Below, in pieces: positions 1 to 13,072 of a stretch of DNA of 64,000 nucleotides. This DNA comes from Intoshia linei. Lineage: Eukaryota; Orthonectida; Rhopaluridae. Under the pieces are notes generated by a model. The model ran no database searches and was not told where the DNA came from. It was given only the letters and a program-made list of their open reading frames with translations. A program made the position numbers and the translations under genes. Location: contig LWCA01000055.1 of NCBI GenBank assembly GCA_001642005.1, positions 1-64,000 of the forward strand. The letters are read 5' to 3'. How positions within the stretch are numbered: position 1 is the stretch's first letter; every line of letters starts with the position of its first letter.

Positions 1-476
1 AATCAAATAAACTTTTTAATTTTGTTAAAAAAACGACATTACTTATGAAACGACATAATACATTTGTATGTAATCACATTGAAAATGACAAAATAGGTTT
101 TTATAATTTTATTTTTTTTGGAATTTATTCTATGACAATTTTTAGGATTGGACTGTTTTTAATTTATTTTTAATGTTATACACACATTTTGTCTTATAAA
201 TTAAAAAAATGGGATAATTGTTTTTAAAATTATTTACGAAAATGTTAAAAAACAAAAAATTAAGATAAAAAAATTTACTTTAAAGTAAAAAGTAATGTGA
301 TAGGATGGTTCTACCATAAACAAGTTTGGGAACCACTCTTTTAAATGATTGATAGTAGTGAATAGTAGGATTTTTGAGTTAGATTTTCAACGTGAATTTA
401 TTTTTTCAGTATAGTAAAAATGTGACCTCGGCAGAGCTAGGTCCCGTTTGTACGTAGTACATAACAGTCAACCTAG
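1..476 (+). mobile_element. Helitron-like non-autonomous element, 3' part
   Basis: The stretch from about 68 to 476 matches, in the same orientation, the copy ending at 49586 and, inverted, the copy starting at 2815. It ends in CTAG followed by T. Just upstream is a hairpin whose arms are CTGTT/AACAG and GTAC/GTAC (here slightly decayed). These are the usual marks of a Helitron 3' end. The 5' part is cut off by the window edge or lost. No coding potential is seen. Confidence 0.6.
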
Positions 477-2485
477 TTCATAATATATTAATATTAAAAT
501 TAATATAATATGAAAAAAACATTGATAAGTATTTTGATGATTACATTTAATTGGGTTTGGCGTTTTTTGAAGTATTGTACCATCATTCTTTTCTAAAAAT
601 ATATTTAATATAAATTAAATTGCGTTTTATAAACAAAAAATTACAACTTCATTCAAATCGTCTTTATCATCGTCTTCAAGAAGATCAAGCAAATTGTCCT
701 GCTTTTCGAGAATATTTGCATGAGTGTATAATGCATTATTACTAATCTGTTTTTTTTGAAGGCGAGATTTAATAGTCTGAATTGTTAATTAAAATGTTTT
801 CAAAATTTTTAAATACAAATACAATATTTATATTTTAGAAAATATAAAACATACAGATCTGGCAGACACAGCGTAAATGATGAAAAATAGAAAAAAGATA
901 AATATTCCTTTCATTTTGACAAACAAGAATTGACTGAATATTACAAGAAAATTTTTTTCTTATATACAGGAATTTAATAGTAATGTTAACTGGACCGTTA
1001 CTTTGTATTTATAATTTTACATATTTATTGAATTCATAGTTTTTTGACTTTAAATTTTACAGTGAAAATGCCCAGTTTGATAAGTCTGTTAATAATATTA
1101 ATAAGTTTACTTTTGTTTATAATGTGTATGATTCTAACATGTTATTGTTTTTATTAACTACATAATATATCGACTTTTCAACTATTCAACTGAATTATTA
1201 TTATTTTAATTATATATCTCATCTAGCATATATGTGTATATATGAGTATAGCATAAATGAAAAAATATTAATTTTTGAAATTTGATAAATGTGAAGAAAT
1301 TATTTTAGAGTGGTTATAATTTTAAAGGTAAAACTTTCCAATTTTATTAATAATGAATGAGATTTGTGATGCAATAATAAATAATTGTTTATAAGTCCAT
1401 TGACGTCTATTCTCGAGAGCATTGATTCTTAACATTTTTTATGATGTGGACTACATTACATGAATAAAAATATGTGGAACACTTTTAATTTGATATTTAA
1501 AAAATAATTACTTAAGATAAAGTCAAATAAATTAAGTTTAATAGAATAATATTTATACAATCATCTAATCATATAATAATTGATAATAATCAGAAACATA
1601 TTGGCTGATAATATACTGATAGTATTAAAAGTTATTTTTTACTGAGAAAGCGTGGATTTCTGAGGTTGAAATTTTTTTAACTATAGTATAACCTTTGTTA
1701 TTCGCCCAAAGTCGAGGTTTGAAATATCGGGCGAATAAAGGAGGTTATACTGTACTTTATTTCAAGTTATTTAAAGTCTATTTTTGACATATTACTAGTT
1801 TCTATGACAAAAAAATTAAAATGAAATTATATTAATAACCAATTATAATCAAAGTTGGTTATTTTAGTTATTGAATTAACGTAATAATACAGGATATATG
1901 AGTATGATTAAATATAATCATATGGTTATGTTATAGCTACATATGTTAGTTGGTGGTTATATAAAATGGTTTAAAAATTTATTATGAAAAACATGAAAAA
2001 CATGAATAATTTTGGGCGAATAACGGAATCGAACGAATTATAGAATTTTACTAGACTAGTACTATATAAACATAAATTAACCGGGCGAATAACGGAATGA
2101 CCTAATGACATAGTTTTTACTGTATATCAGCTGGAATGAGCTGTATCAAAATAATTGTTTTATAATTGTGGGACCGTTAATTATTTCAAATTTTTTTTTT
2201 AATAAAATCGTTTCGAAATAAAAAAATGAAGTGCTATTTTGGCCACGAAGGAGTCTTTTTTTAGATTGAAATTTTTTGAGTGTATAAACTGTATTTTTTT
2301 TAATTCTAGTAAAAAACATTATTTCGTATATTTTAAAATTTAAATTATGATTAAATTTTAGGTTAACTATATTTATAGCTATTAATAAGTTTCTCATGAT
2401 AAATATATGATAGCTCATGAATCCTTACTTATATATATTTGAAGTACATAAACTCATTTTTTATTTTACTTTTTATATATAGGTC
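477..2485. other. AT-rich non-coding stretch with a small inverted repeat
   Basis: No gene is recognisable here. At 1685-1751 a short inverted repeat pairs AGTATAACCT..TTCGCCC with GGGCGAATAA..GGTTATACT; the GGGCGAATAA core recurs near 2014 and 2082, so this looks like the decayed ends of small DNA elements. From about 2120 to 2300 the sequence resembles the interior of the Helitron-like family (compare 35930-36120). A reverse-strand frame at 2146-2418 has no start context or domain and is not treated as a gene. Confidence 0.4.
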
Positions 2486-4946
2486 TACATAAAAGTCTAC
2501 ATACACCCAACTTTTTGATGATGCAATTTTAATACAGATTAAATTAAAAATTTTTTATAAATCACAGAAAAAATGATATTAGGAACAATAATATTGTTGC
2601 AAAAGTCTACTTAAACGTTCTAATATTTAATATGACACCCTTTAGCTTTAAATAAATCGCTAATTCTGTATTTATATCCATTTATAAGAGCATACATGAT
2701 ATTTTTGGACATTTACCCTATCATTCCTGGCAGTAAATGTCTAATTATTCATATTTTCAGGTTTCCTCGCATCACCGTTTTTATTAGTAAAACAGTTATT
2801 AAAAATATGTCTTACTAGGTTGACTGTAATGTACTACGTACAAACAGCACCTAGCTCTGCCGAGGGCACATTTTTATTATACCAAAAAAATAAATTAATG
2901 TTGAAAATCTAACTTAAAAATCCTATTATTCACTATTATCAATCCTTTAAAGGATTGAAAATCTAACTTAAAAATCCTACTATTCACTATTATCAATTCT
3001 TTAAAGGAAAAAATAAATTCACGTTGAAAATCTAATTTAAAAATCCTACTATTCACTATTATCAATCCTTTAAAGGAGTGGTTCCCAAATTTATTTCAGG
3101 TGGAACCATCATATCACATTATTTTTTACTATAAAGTAAATTATTCCATCTTAATTTATTTTGTTAACATTTACGTAAAGAATTTTAAAAACAATTGTTA
3201 TCCTATTTTTTTAATTTATTAGACAGAATGTGTGTATAATATTAAAAATAAAGTAAAACAGTCCAATCCTAAAAATTATCATAAATAACATAAATTCCAG
3301 AAAAAATAAAATTATAAAAACTTATTTTGTCATTTACAATGTGATGAATCATTGAGACGTTTCATCTTTACCTTTATGGTCTGTTTGCTTCTGAATGTCC
3401 GTTTTCTTTTTGCCATTTTATGTTAAATTTGAAACAATTATCAATAAAAAAATAACACGTTTAATAAAATATTTTGGAAAAAAAATATATAAATACTAAA
3501 ATGCTTGTTTGACCGTGAACTTGTCACTTATTCGGATTGAAATTTTTTGTGTGTATTAACAGGATACAACGGTACCATCTGTAAATTCAGTAAATTATAG
3601 GGCTGTTTTTATTAAAAAAAGAAGGGTAATTTTGGGTTTTGGCTCTGAAGATATAATTTTTTTAAATTTATGATAATGTTTATAATTATAAAATGTGTAT
3701 TAGCGTATATATTTTTTTAAATTTTCCAACTCGTTTGATTTTTAAAAAGAGGGACAATTGGAGTTTTTGACTGGTAAGATGTGAGTTTGGGAGGTTGACA
3801 TTTATCTTATTATACGTCTTGGAACAAACTGTAATTGATATGTGGACTTTAAAAAATTCTAACACTGGTAGTTATTTCAATAAAGTGGAACACACACACA
3901 CAAACAAAAATCGCGTAGCATATTTTATAAGTTAGGATTTTATTTATTTTTTTTATTTTTTAATTTATTTTTTTTAGTAGACATTTTCGATTTGATTTAG
4001 ATCAAGTGATTGGGAGTTCCATTCTAATACCTTGATTTTTTTGGAGCAAAGCAACATTTATGTTTTGTTCAATGTAATGTTTGCAATTGTCTTGTTGTAG
4101 TACAAAATTTTTCTCTAATTGAAGACTTTTTAATATACATTATACTATTTGACAAGTGATCCAACTCCCTTTATACCGAAACATCTCCAATAAACCAGAC
4201 TTCTACGGTATAGTTAACGGTGGGGTTCATATTTTTTTGTTCCAACCCCTCATTTGACCTACTCCACTGTTGAGTCTACACAAATCGTTTCTTATTATGT
4301 CCAGATAATTTAATTTTTGTTTTATCTGTCAAAATAACACCAAACCATTAAGAATTGGGCATATTTATATATTTTAAGGAAAAAAGGTATCGATTTTTTA
4401 TTCTTTTCACGGAAAAATGGTTGTCATATTGCTGCGAATGCTCTCAACCATCGTGCCTTATTTTTTCAAGATTTATAAAAGAATCTTTAATAATAGACCT
4501 CATTATCAAGGACATTAATCTATCATTTATTTTAATTGGCTTACCTGATCTTGGTTTATTTTTTAACAGAGTAAGATTTTTCCCATCTTTATATTATTAA
4601 TACTACACTAGGTATCGGCATAATTAAATTTTTGGAGATATTTCCATATGATAATCTTTTAAGGTATAATTCCACAACTCTAATCTTCAAATCATCCGAG
4701 TATTGGCGATATGGTAATTTTGACAAAATATATATAGCTAAATACATAATGTTAACTATTAAATAATTGTATCGATTAAATGTCTTGAAATATAGCGTTA
4801 ATCGAAAAAACTGAAGGGGATTTAATTTTCAATTTTTTTACATTTTTAGTAAATGGTTACATATTTTTATAGTAATAAAAAAATAATTATCATACTTGCT
4901 TCATCAAAAATTGGGGTGTATGTAGACTTTTGCAATGCACTGTATA
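2486..4946 (-). mobile_element. Tc1-like transposon relic interrupted by a Helitron-like insertion
   Basis: The two ends are inverted copies: AAAAGTCTACATACACCC near 2492 and its complement near 4914-4935. On the reverse strand, between about 4720 and 3985, decayed frames show Tc1-family transposase features in order: an RSGKP motif followed by a helix-turn-helix-like segment, LTDKTKIKLSGHN, PTVNYTVEVWF, a QQDN segment, then KVLEWNSQSLDLNQIENVY, the hallmark of the last acidic catalytic position of Tc1 transposases. Stops and frameshifts interrupt it, so it cannot encode an active enzyme. The Helitron-like copy at 2815-3937 sits between the coding part and the left end, so the Tc1 element was there first. 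Confidence 0.75.
2815..3937 (-). mobile_element. Helitron-like non-autonomous element (about 1.1 kb), nested in the Tc1 relic
   Basis: Read on the reverse strand, it begins TCC TAACTTATAAAATATGC and ends with a hairpin-forming segment (CTGTTTGTACGTAGTACAT or close variants) and CTAG. The host bases outside are A on the 5' side and T on the 3' side, as expected for Helitrons. Homologous copies lie at 35536-36534, 48157-49586, 58405-58851 and 60413-61080. The interior has ACACACACA runs and AT-rich modules but no long reading frame, so it would need enzymes supplied from elsewhere. Confidence 0.65.
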
Positions 4947-6350
4947 ATTAAAATAATTTAAATTATAATTTAAAATCAATTTTCTATTTATTAATAATGT
5001 GACCAAGCCGTAGAGATAAAACAATAAGAGATTAGCCCGATCAGATGAAAATGATAGGTCCTTACTGATTTAAAACATTTTTTGGTTACTCTATATCAGT
5101 GATGGCAGCCAACTAAAACTAGGTGTGTTAAATTTAATACTATTTTCAGAAATTTTTTTCTAGTGTTTTTATTAAAAAAATATTAGGTTAATCCAAAACG
5201 TCAATTAAGTCGAACAAATTAATGATGGAAAATGAGTTAAAAAATAATTTTTACATTTATTTGGATTTAAAAAATTGATTCTAACATGAATTTTTTCAAT
5301 TTAGGGAAATATTTGTAATCTTTATTTTCTTTTTTTATTTTTCTTTAATATCACGATAAAATATTGATAGTTTTCAGTCAAATGCCTTAATAATACTAAA
5401 CATTGCACATAGCACATAATGTTGAAAAAAAATTACAATTATAATAATTATTCAAAGTATGAGTCAATACAAAAATAAAAAATATTAATAATATAATAAA
5501 ATAATCAATTTAGTGCATCGCCCAAAAGTTAAACCTTTTCCCAACAAAGCTCTTTAAAACCCTTCATGTTGGTTAAATTATTAAAATATTTTTTTATGGA
5601 TATAAATTATTTTATTTACAAGGCTCTCCAAGATAATTATCAAATTAAATCATTCGGTCGCTTGCTTTTTTGTAATTTTCACTCCAAAAACTGCGTTTTA
5701 ACGTATCTGAATTTCATTATTGCAAATAAACACACAAAGTGCATTGGTATAAACTGTTAGTATCAACATTTTAATATGTACATTGTATTTGATTGACACA
5801 TACATAAATTACTCTGTAATACATGTACATGTATTTAAGGTTAACACTTATGCAAGGTTAAAATTGAAAAAGGTTGTGTTTGTGTCATATGTTATTATTT
5901 TACACATTTTATAGCTATTGACAAAAGGATTAATAATCATAATAATTATTAATAATAATTTATCAGTGACACAATAGGAATATGTAAGAAATAAAATATT
6001 AAATCACAGTAATTAAAGATAGTAAGTAAAATATTATAGAATTAGAACTATACCAAAGTAACTTATTAGAAAATCACATATAAAACCGACAAATTGACTG
6101 TATTATTTAAATAATTTACAAACATGTTGTTTTAAAATAAATTTTATTATTTACAAGATTAATTCTTATATCTATTGTTAAACATAAAATATTTAAGATT
6201 ATCTAATATCAAAACATGTACCATTTAACAAAAAACCTACCGAACCAATTATTTTCTTAATTAAATTTTATAGATAAATTGACTCTATTGTAAATAGGTG
6301 TATATATAACGGGGAAAAGTATATAAAATTCATTATTCTTTAATTTAAAT
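4947..6350. other. AT-rich intergenic sequence upstream of gene 1
   Basis: No exon, repeat family or RNA gene could be supported. The small forward frame at 5566-5760 lacks any domain. Near 6301 a TATATATAA run lies about 45 bases before the gene 1 start codon and could be a TATA-type promoter, which is inference. Confidence 0.35.
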
Positions 6351-9300
6351 ATGAAAAATTTATATTTGATTGTCTTGTTTTTCGCAATCATCTCTGTGTC
6401 TACCACAAAAGTAATTTTATTTATAAATTTATAAAAAATTCATCACGTTTAATTTAAACTAGCATATTTACACAAATGGAGGTGCACTAAAAAGATTGGT
6501 ATTTAATTGTCGTATTTATATTAGGATGACCAATATATACCAATATACATATGTATGTACGTCGTTTGAGATAAAATCTAATCATTGTTATGTATTAATG
6601 ATTAATAATAATTCCAAAATTATTTCGTAATTATATCATCGGTACACAACCAATATCAGTGGGTCATTCCAGTTATACATTACAGCATATTGATATTCAA
6701 GTTATACATGTATATTCAGAATTAACGCACTACAGAACTGGCGAAATGTAGTGAAAATATCGTTTTCAGTGTTAAAAAAATAGAATTATTAATTTTTGTA
6801 GTGTATATCACTATAAAGTAATTAATAGTGGCTTCACTGTATTAATATATCTCTAAAATACATAGATTACATGTATTAATGTATATTATTTTATATAGCG
6901 TCGTAGTATTCATCTTAGTAGTAAACGTTATGTCGAAAATGGGTTGCATGAAGCAGTTGATAATACAAACAATGATGACCATGACCATCATGATAATGAA
7001 GTAAAAATAAAATTAAGAGGTATATTCGATTCTATTGGTAAATCAGTGAAAAGTGGATTGAGTAAGGCCGGAAATGCCATAAAAAAGGGATCAAAAAAAG
7101 TATTTAACAACGTGAAGAATGATGTCAAAAAGGCCGGAAATAAAATACAAAAAACGTTCAAAAATGTGAAGAATGGAGTGCATAAGGCCGGAAATGCCAT
7201 AAAAAAGGGATCAAAAAAAGTATTTAACAACATGAAGAATGATGTCAAAAAGGCCGGAAATAAAATACAAAAAACGTTCAAAAATGTGAAAAATGGAGTT
7301 CATAAGGCCGGAAATGCCATAAAAAAGGGATCAAAAAAAGTATTTAAGAACGCTAAAAATTTCGTGAATAATGCCGGAAATACCGTGAAGAATATGATAA
7401 ATAATGCTGGAAAAATTGGAAAAAAAAACAAAAATTCAAAGTTGAAATTTAAGAAATTTAAGACGATTACTAGTCCTATGAATCGCAAAATTATTACAAG
7501 TAAATTATGTTATATTATTTATCTTATCAAACATTTGTTATTAAATGTTTTAAATTTGATCAATTTATAATTTAGGAACAGCTAAACAATATAAAAGGGA
7601 TGCACTAAATGAAAACATGTGCGATGATGAAAAAACCCATCATCCATATGAAGTATTGGAAGGTTGATTAATTAAAAAATCAAATTTAAATTACGTTTAT
7701 TTAGATATTGATCCACAAGATTATGAGGAGAAAAAAAATGAAATTGCAAACCTTTTTTCACACATTTCAGAAGTGTTTAATGTTGGTTCCTACAAAGTTG
7801 GAGAATTTTTCCAAAATGATGAAGATATATCACGTAATAAAATTTAAATGTAATGATACATGTACATTGTATGTACATTGTACAATGTATATTAATATAA
7901 TTTATGTGATTTTGTCACATTAAAAGTAATTTATATTCACACTGTGCCTTATTTTACAAATGCAAACCGCTGAAATGTGTATACACTAATATTTTAAAAT
8001 ATTTTTTTAACATGTAAATACTTTTTTTTTTAATATTTAAATTAATTTAATTTAATCCAATGTAGCAACATTATAAATAATGAAAATTTGCAAAGTTTTT
8101 ATTTCTAAACGTATTCTAGTCTAGACCAGCGATTCCAAAATGCCGTCCGTCTTTATGCTAGTAATTTCGTTTTAGCGGTCCGTGAGAAATTTTATATTAA
8201 ATACTAATCCGTGGAGAAAAAAGTGTGGGACCCTTAGCCTAGACCAGTGGTTTTCAACCGGGGGGTCGCGAAATTTATCAGGGGGTCGTGAGAATTTGAA
8301 CACAGTATAAAATATAAATAAAACTGAATATGCTTTTTTAATATTTTCATTTATGTGAATTTATTAGATGTTTATAAGGGGGTCGCGAACACAAAAAGGT
8401 TGAAAACCACTGGCCTAGACTATTCGTTAAAATCACAAATTTCAAATTTTTGGTGAATAGACGAGTCTCCATTATATTACTACACTATATTTTTAATCTT
8501 ATTTCTTACTTAATAGTTATGTTTATATTTCTGATAGGACCAGAAGTGGAAGAATTGGTAGAAATAATCATAGACCAATTGGATAATATACGAGAAAGAT
8601 TTGGGCTAAGATTTGAAGAAATGTATCAACGCTTCATGAAATATTACATTTTCAGTAATTTATTCATTAATAACAATTTATTAACTTAATTTATAGTACA
8701 TTTATGTATATGTATTGTTATAAAATTACATTGTATTCTGTTGTATCTATAAAATGAAACAATTGTACAAAAAACGATTACATAATTTGTGAATTCTGTG
8801 TTCCACTAAATTATTATAAATTTTAATTCGATTTACCTCTAAACTCGCCATAAAATAAGTTTACGATTGAAATTTATTTGTAATAATAATTAGTAAAACC
8901 AAAATTAAATCAAATTATGAACCTATGTTGAAATAAAAATTACAATAACTTTCATCTCATTAATCTTAATTAAACGATAAATACTGATTTTACTTATTAT
9001 TATTTTAATTTTACATCTTATGTGTCGTGAATTTAATTTTAAACTATACATATTATATGTATTATCATATAACTTTATTAATATATTAATCAGCAAACTT
9101 TTTAATTTAAAGACATATTTTTTAATTTATTATAGACAATGAGACTAAAATCTTAAAAACAATGCAATTATAGTTAAACCCTATAAAATGATATTATAAT
9201 GCTTATATTTTTTAAAACTATTCCAAAATCTGTTTAATAATATTCCAAGACTTGTTTTATTTAAAAAAAGGGTAATTTTAGGTTTTGACTGAAGGTGTAA

Positions 9301-12300
9301 TTTTCTGAAGCTGAAATTTACGACAATGTTCATTGTTTTAAAACGCGTCAAAGAATTTATTTTTTTTCAAATTGTATGGTTGATTATATGTTTAAAAAAA
9401 GGTAGAATTCGGTTTTTGACCCTGAAGGACTCAACTTGGGAAATGAAACTGATATATAAACATTATGCGTGAAAAACTATATTAAAAATTGGCTTTTGTT
9501 AAATTTTAGATAAAGGTAACACACGGACACACACAGAAATTCAATTTTATATATAAACATTTTTAGTACATATACTTTATGATAAAGTCGTTTTATCATA
9601 ACTAACGTCATATTAAAAACTAAAGTCAGTTTTATTTTTGATTTTTGATCAGACGTGTCAAACTAAATTTGCTTGTCGGGCGAAATCTTTTTTGCATTAT
9701 GGTTATTGCGTTATTATCAATATTTATTTATAAATCAAAAAAATTAATTATAATTAATTTTTAACATGTTTAATTAATTTATATATCAGATTATAAGGAA
9801 TGTAATCCAGTTACAAGAGAGGAAGCAATGGAAGATTACTGTGTACAAGAGGCAATGAGTGAAATTTTTGATATTTTTGATCAAATCAGTAAATTTATAT
9901 TTAAATATGTACTGATACATCTATTGATCAATAGATTCCTTTATCATAACGCCATAAAAAATGACACGTAAGATGTGAGTTTGGGAGGTTGACATTTAGT
10001 TTGCGAACACGCCCGGAAAAAATAAGTTTATTTAAATAAAGTTGAACACACACACACAAAAATCGCGAAGCATATTATATAGGTAAAAGTATATTATTAT
10101 GTATAATATTATACAATGTTGGAAAAGTGACAAAAATGATGGTCCATTAACTAACATTTTTAGAAAAAAATTGTCCGCGAATCAATTATATTGTTGTCCT
10201 ATTTTTTATTTATATAAAATTGATATTGACATTAATAATAATAAACTACTAATATTAAAAAATTAGTTTCAATAAAAATGACTCACTACAACTACAGATA
10301 CAATTTATTTATGTAATAATTACAATTTATTTAGATTTTGATGATAGAGAATGTGATTTGATTGCTTCAACTGATAATTTCCATAGTATTTATTATTATT
10401 ATATATTATTATTATTGTATACATAAATTAAATAGTCAACGATTTTGGACACGCACTTGCAAGTGAATTTTCATGCTTTAGTAATAGTATTGCTGATATC
10501 TCTGACTTCGTTGCTAAATATGATTTGCCAGGTATATTGTTCTATCAATTATAAATAGTCAAATTAATATTTAAAAATTATAATGAGGTAAATTTACGTA
10601 CCATTATTTTATTACTACAAATAAAATTAATTAGACACTAGTTGACGGTTATGTACTACGTAATACTTACAAAAAACCTAGTTCTGCCGAGGGCGGACAT
10701 TTTTATTCTACCAAAAAAATAAATTCAATAAGAAAATCTTACTTAAAAATGTTAAATTCACTATTAGAAAATCTTTAAATGGTGGATCCCAAACATGTAT
10801 CACCAGGACCAGTCATTAAAAATTATAAGTGTTAATATTCATTTAAAGTGAAGTATCCCACTTAATTTTATTGTAACATGTGTAAAGAATTTTAAAAACA
10901 ATTTTTTCATCCCATTTTTTTAATCATTAGAGAGAATGTATCATCTATAAAATAAAATTAAAACAATAAAATCCTAAAAATTGAAAATAACCGGTATTTC
11001 CTTATTTAGTGTATGGTATATTAGGTGTAATTATATAATTATTCAAATATTCAAATTCATACAAAAATCAATTTAAATGTAACTTTATTTAATATATATT
11101 CAGTTTTTATGTTGTTTCTATCGATAATTATGTTGGTAATTCTTTTGATGTGTTTATCGTTCTTTATGAACCATTTTGTTTGTTTAAATTCATTTATAGC
11201 TTATTTATTTTGGTTTTTATAGATGTTTTAATTCCTCTTTAATTAACCCGAAAAACTAAACATAAAATTTATTATGTAATTAAAATGAATGTCATAAAAA
11301 CCAAAATAAATGAGGTAAATTTTTATTTTAAAAAACAAAATGGTTCATAAACATTGACAACCCATTAAAGGAATTACAACCACAACAACACATATATCTT
11401 TGACAGTTTTTAATAAATATAACTTTTATATTATATTTTAATAAAATCTTGTATTCTATTGTATTACAATTATAAATTAATATTTTGAATTTGAATACAA
11501 TAATAATGTATAATAATAAAGATAATAACACACTCTTAAATCGTACTAACCAAAGGAAAAAAGTAAATTAAGTTGTTAATCTTATTTATATATTAAAATA
11601 TTAACATAAGTTATATTTATCAAAAACTATTAAATTTATATGGGTTTCTATGGTTGTAATTCCTTTGGTGGATTGTCCATGTTTTGTGTACCATTTTTTT
11701 TAAATTTATTTCTAGGTCATTTATTTTTGTTTTTACGAAATTCATTTTAAGTATATAATGAACTTTATGTATAGTTTTTGGGGTTAATTATGAGGAATTC
11801 AAATATCATTAAAAACCAAAATAAATGAGCTAGAAATGAATTAAAAAAAAAAAAAATTGTCCACAAAGCATGATAAACACATCAAGGGAATTACCAACAT
11901 AATTATCCATATAAAAAAAATAAAGCTCATTATACATAAAATAAAATTATATTTTAAATTTATCTCAACATTTTTGTATGAATTGCAATAATTACATTTA
12001 AGGGGTAAATATTAACCGATTTCATTTTTTTGGGTGATAAATGCTTAAAATCAAAAAAGGCACCCACATGCAAAATGAGTTTTCTAATAAAAAAAGACAC
12101 ATCAAAAGTGGACACCCTAATGATATATGTTAATGTATATTGTGTATAATGTGCGCCAGCTTTCTGTTTTTTGTATTAATTTTTATATTAATTAATAATC
12201 TAAATTTTTGTATTAATAAATTAACAGACTTAGAAATTTAAAAAAGTATTTATTTCGGGTCAATTTTACCAATTTTGTTATAAATATAAAAATGATAATA

Positions 12301-13072
12301 ATAAAGTTATATGGAAATGTGTAAACTTTTATTGTTATAAAAATGTTATTGCAAATTGGGAACTTTTTTTGTGTTTGCAATTTATGTTAATGTTTATGAT
12401 TTTAAACTTAATCCACAATTTATCTTGAATAAAAATACATTTTTCATTTTTAAAAAAAGGAGTAATTTGGATAATTGGTCAAAACGATATAAGATTTTGT
12501 AAATGACATTGATGATAATGTGGATAATTTTTTAAATCTTTATCAGATTAGGTATTTTTTATAATTTTAGGATGGTTTAAATATAAATAAAAAGGATAGT
12601 TGTGGTTTTTCATCTTGAAGGACTTAATTTCTGAAAATAAAATTTGTGATAAAACATCAGCCTCGAACAACTGTAATTGAAATATGGAATTTTTATAACT
12701 TGACTCCTCTTATTTTCTTAAATAAGCTGGAACAAACAGACCGACAAACCGAGAAATCAATAAATAAACAAATATACATTTTTACATTAACTAAATTACT
12801 AGTTAAAAGTTTTGCAAAATTTTTGAAAACCACAATTACAAATATAAAATGAAACTATTAATATATTTTGTACATTATTGTACATTTTAGATAACAAAGA
12901 AGCCATTATCGTGTTCATGGCCAGTGTTTTGACAAAATCATATATAGTGGGAATGGAACTCCATCAATTCCAAAATCGATTGGAACAATTGGATCAATTA
13001 ATACTAAACAACGAAGATATAAATGGAGGAAATCCATTGCCGCAGCTCATTAGTTTAGATGATAATAATTAA
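6351..13072 (+). CDS. Gene 1: putative secreted helix-rich protein, nine exons, phase-1 intron family
   Basis: Exons by hand: 6351-6410, 6899-7499, 7576-7662, 7705-7833, 8538-8654, 9790-9888, 10335-10385, 10436-10531 and 12891-13072, giving about 475 residues. Exon 1 encodes a signal peptide (MKNLYLIVLFFAIISVS) and ends in phase 0; all later introns are phase 1 with GT-AG ends. After the signal come dibasic sites (KRR, SSKR), an Asp/His-rich acidic stretch, and a lysine-rich region of repeated amphipathic 20-residue units. Exons 4-9 are mostly helical, with cysteines in exon 3 (NMCDD), two in exon 6 (KEC..DYC, 12 residues between), one in exon 7 (REC) and one in exon 8 (FSC). No known domain is recognised. 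It is paralogous to gene 2 at 16519-19161. Small phase-1 exons and a secretion signal recall the bicycle effector genes of gall aphids, but the CYC motifs defining those are not seen, so a role as a secreted salivary or effector protein is only a hypothesis. Confidence 0.75.
7066..7380 (+). repeat. 120-bp tandem repeat coding for cationic amphipathic units
   Basis: Within gene 1 exon 2, positions 7081, 7201 and 7321 start nearly identical 120-bp units, about 2.6 copies. Each encodes 40 residues made of two related 20-residue halves: one around KAGNAIKKGSKKVFNN and one around KKAGNKIQKTFKNVKNGV. Lysine recurs every 3-4 residues against hydrophobic Ile/Val/Phe, so the units should form positively charged amphipathic helices. 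The high DNA identity indicates recent expansion or homogenisation by unequal exchange. Confidence 0.9.
8245..8412. mobile_element. Short hAT-type MITE in gene 1 intron 4
   Basis: It starts CAGTGGTTTTCAACC and ends with the exact complement GGTTGAAAACCACTG. It is flanked on both sides by the 8-base duplication GCCTAGAC (8237-8244 and 8413-8420). At 168 bp it is non-autonomous. A related decayed element (CAGCGATTCC..) lies just upstream, from about 8127. Confidence 0.9.
9230..10083 (-). repeat. Helitron-like fragments in gene 1 introns
   Basis: Segments 9230-9540 and 9965-10083 match the interior and 5' end of the Helitron-like family, including the ACACACACAC run followed by AAAAATCGCGAAGCATATTATAT. 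Gene 1 exon 6 (9790-9888) lies between them and is intact. Confidence 0.5.
10638..10990 (-). mobile_element. Helitron-like 3'-end fragment in gene 1 intron 8
   Basis: It begins CTAGTTGACGGTTATGTACT and continues through CTGCCGAGG and the AAATCTTACTTAAAAAT segment shared with the copies at 2815 and 58405. The 5' part is missing. Confidence 0.6.
11030..12003. repeat. Large imperfect palindrome (about 970 bp) in gene 1 intron 8
   Basis: Sequence at 11128-11170 (TTATGTTGGTAATTC..TGATGTGTTTATC) reappears inverted at 11870-11915 (GATAAACACATCAAGGG..), and the outer AATTCATACAAAAAT at about 11056 reappears inverted near 11974. Each half is itself palindromic: TTATTTTGGTTTTTAT at about 11205 pairs with ATAAAAACCAAAATAA at about 11297. 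The centre is near 11515. It looks like two copies of a foldback element in head-to-head orientation. Confidence 0.65.
12410..12850 (+). repeat. Helitron-family interior sequence in gene 1 intron 8
   Basis: The AT-rich modules (TTTTTAAAAAAAGG..TTGG, then a GGTTTTTGACC-like core) match the interior of the Helitron-like copies and the pieces at 16005-16350 and 58600-58850, including the closing ACTAAATTACT segment. The short forward frame at 12646-12852 lies wholly in this repeat and is not a gene. Confidence 0.45.

Noticed and set aside
4355-4600. Forward 81-residue frame
   Set aside because: It lies opposite the Tc1-like transposase remains on the reverse strand, which show family motifs.
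6988-7488. Reverse-strand Phe/Leu-rich frames opposite gene 1 exon 2
   Set aside because: They are the antisense shadow of the lysine-rich repeat (AAA/AAG codons give TTT/CTT on the other strand); they have no start context or splice support.
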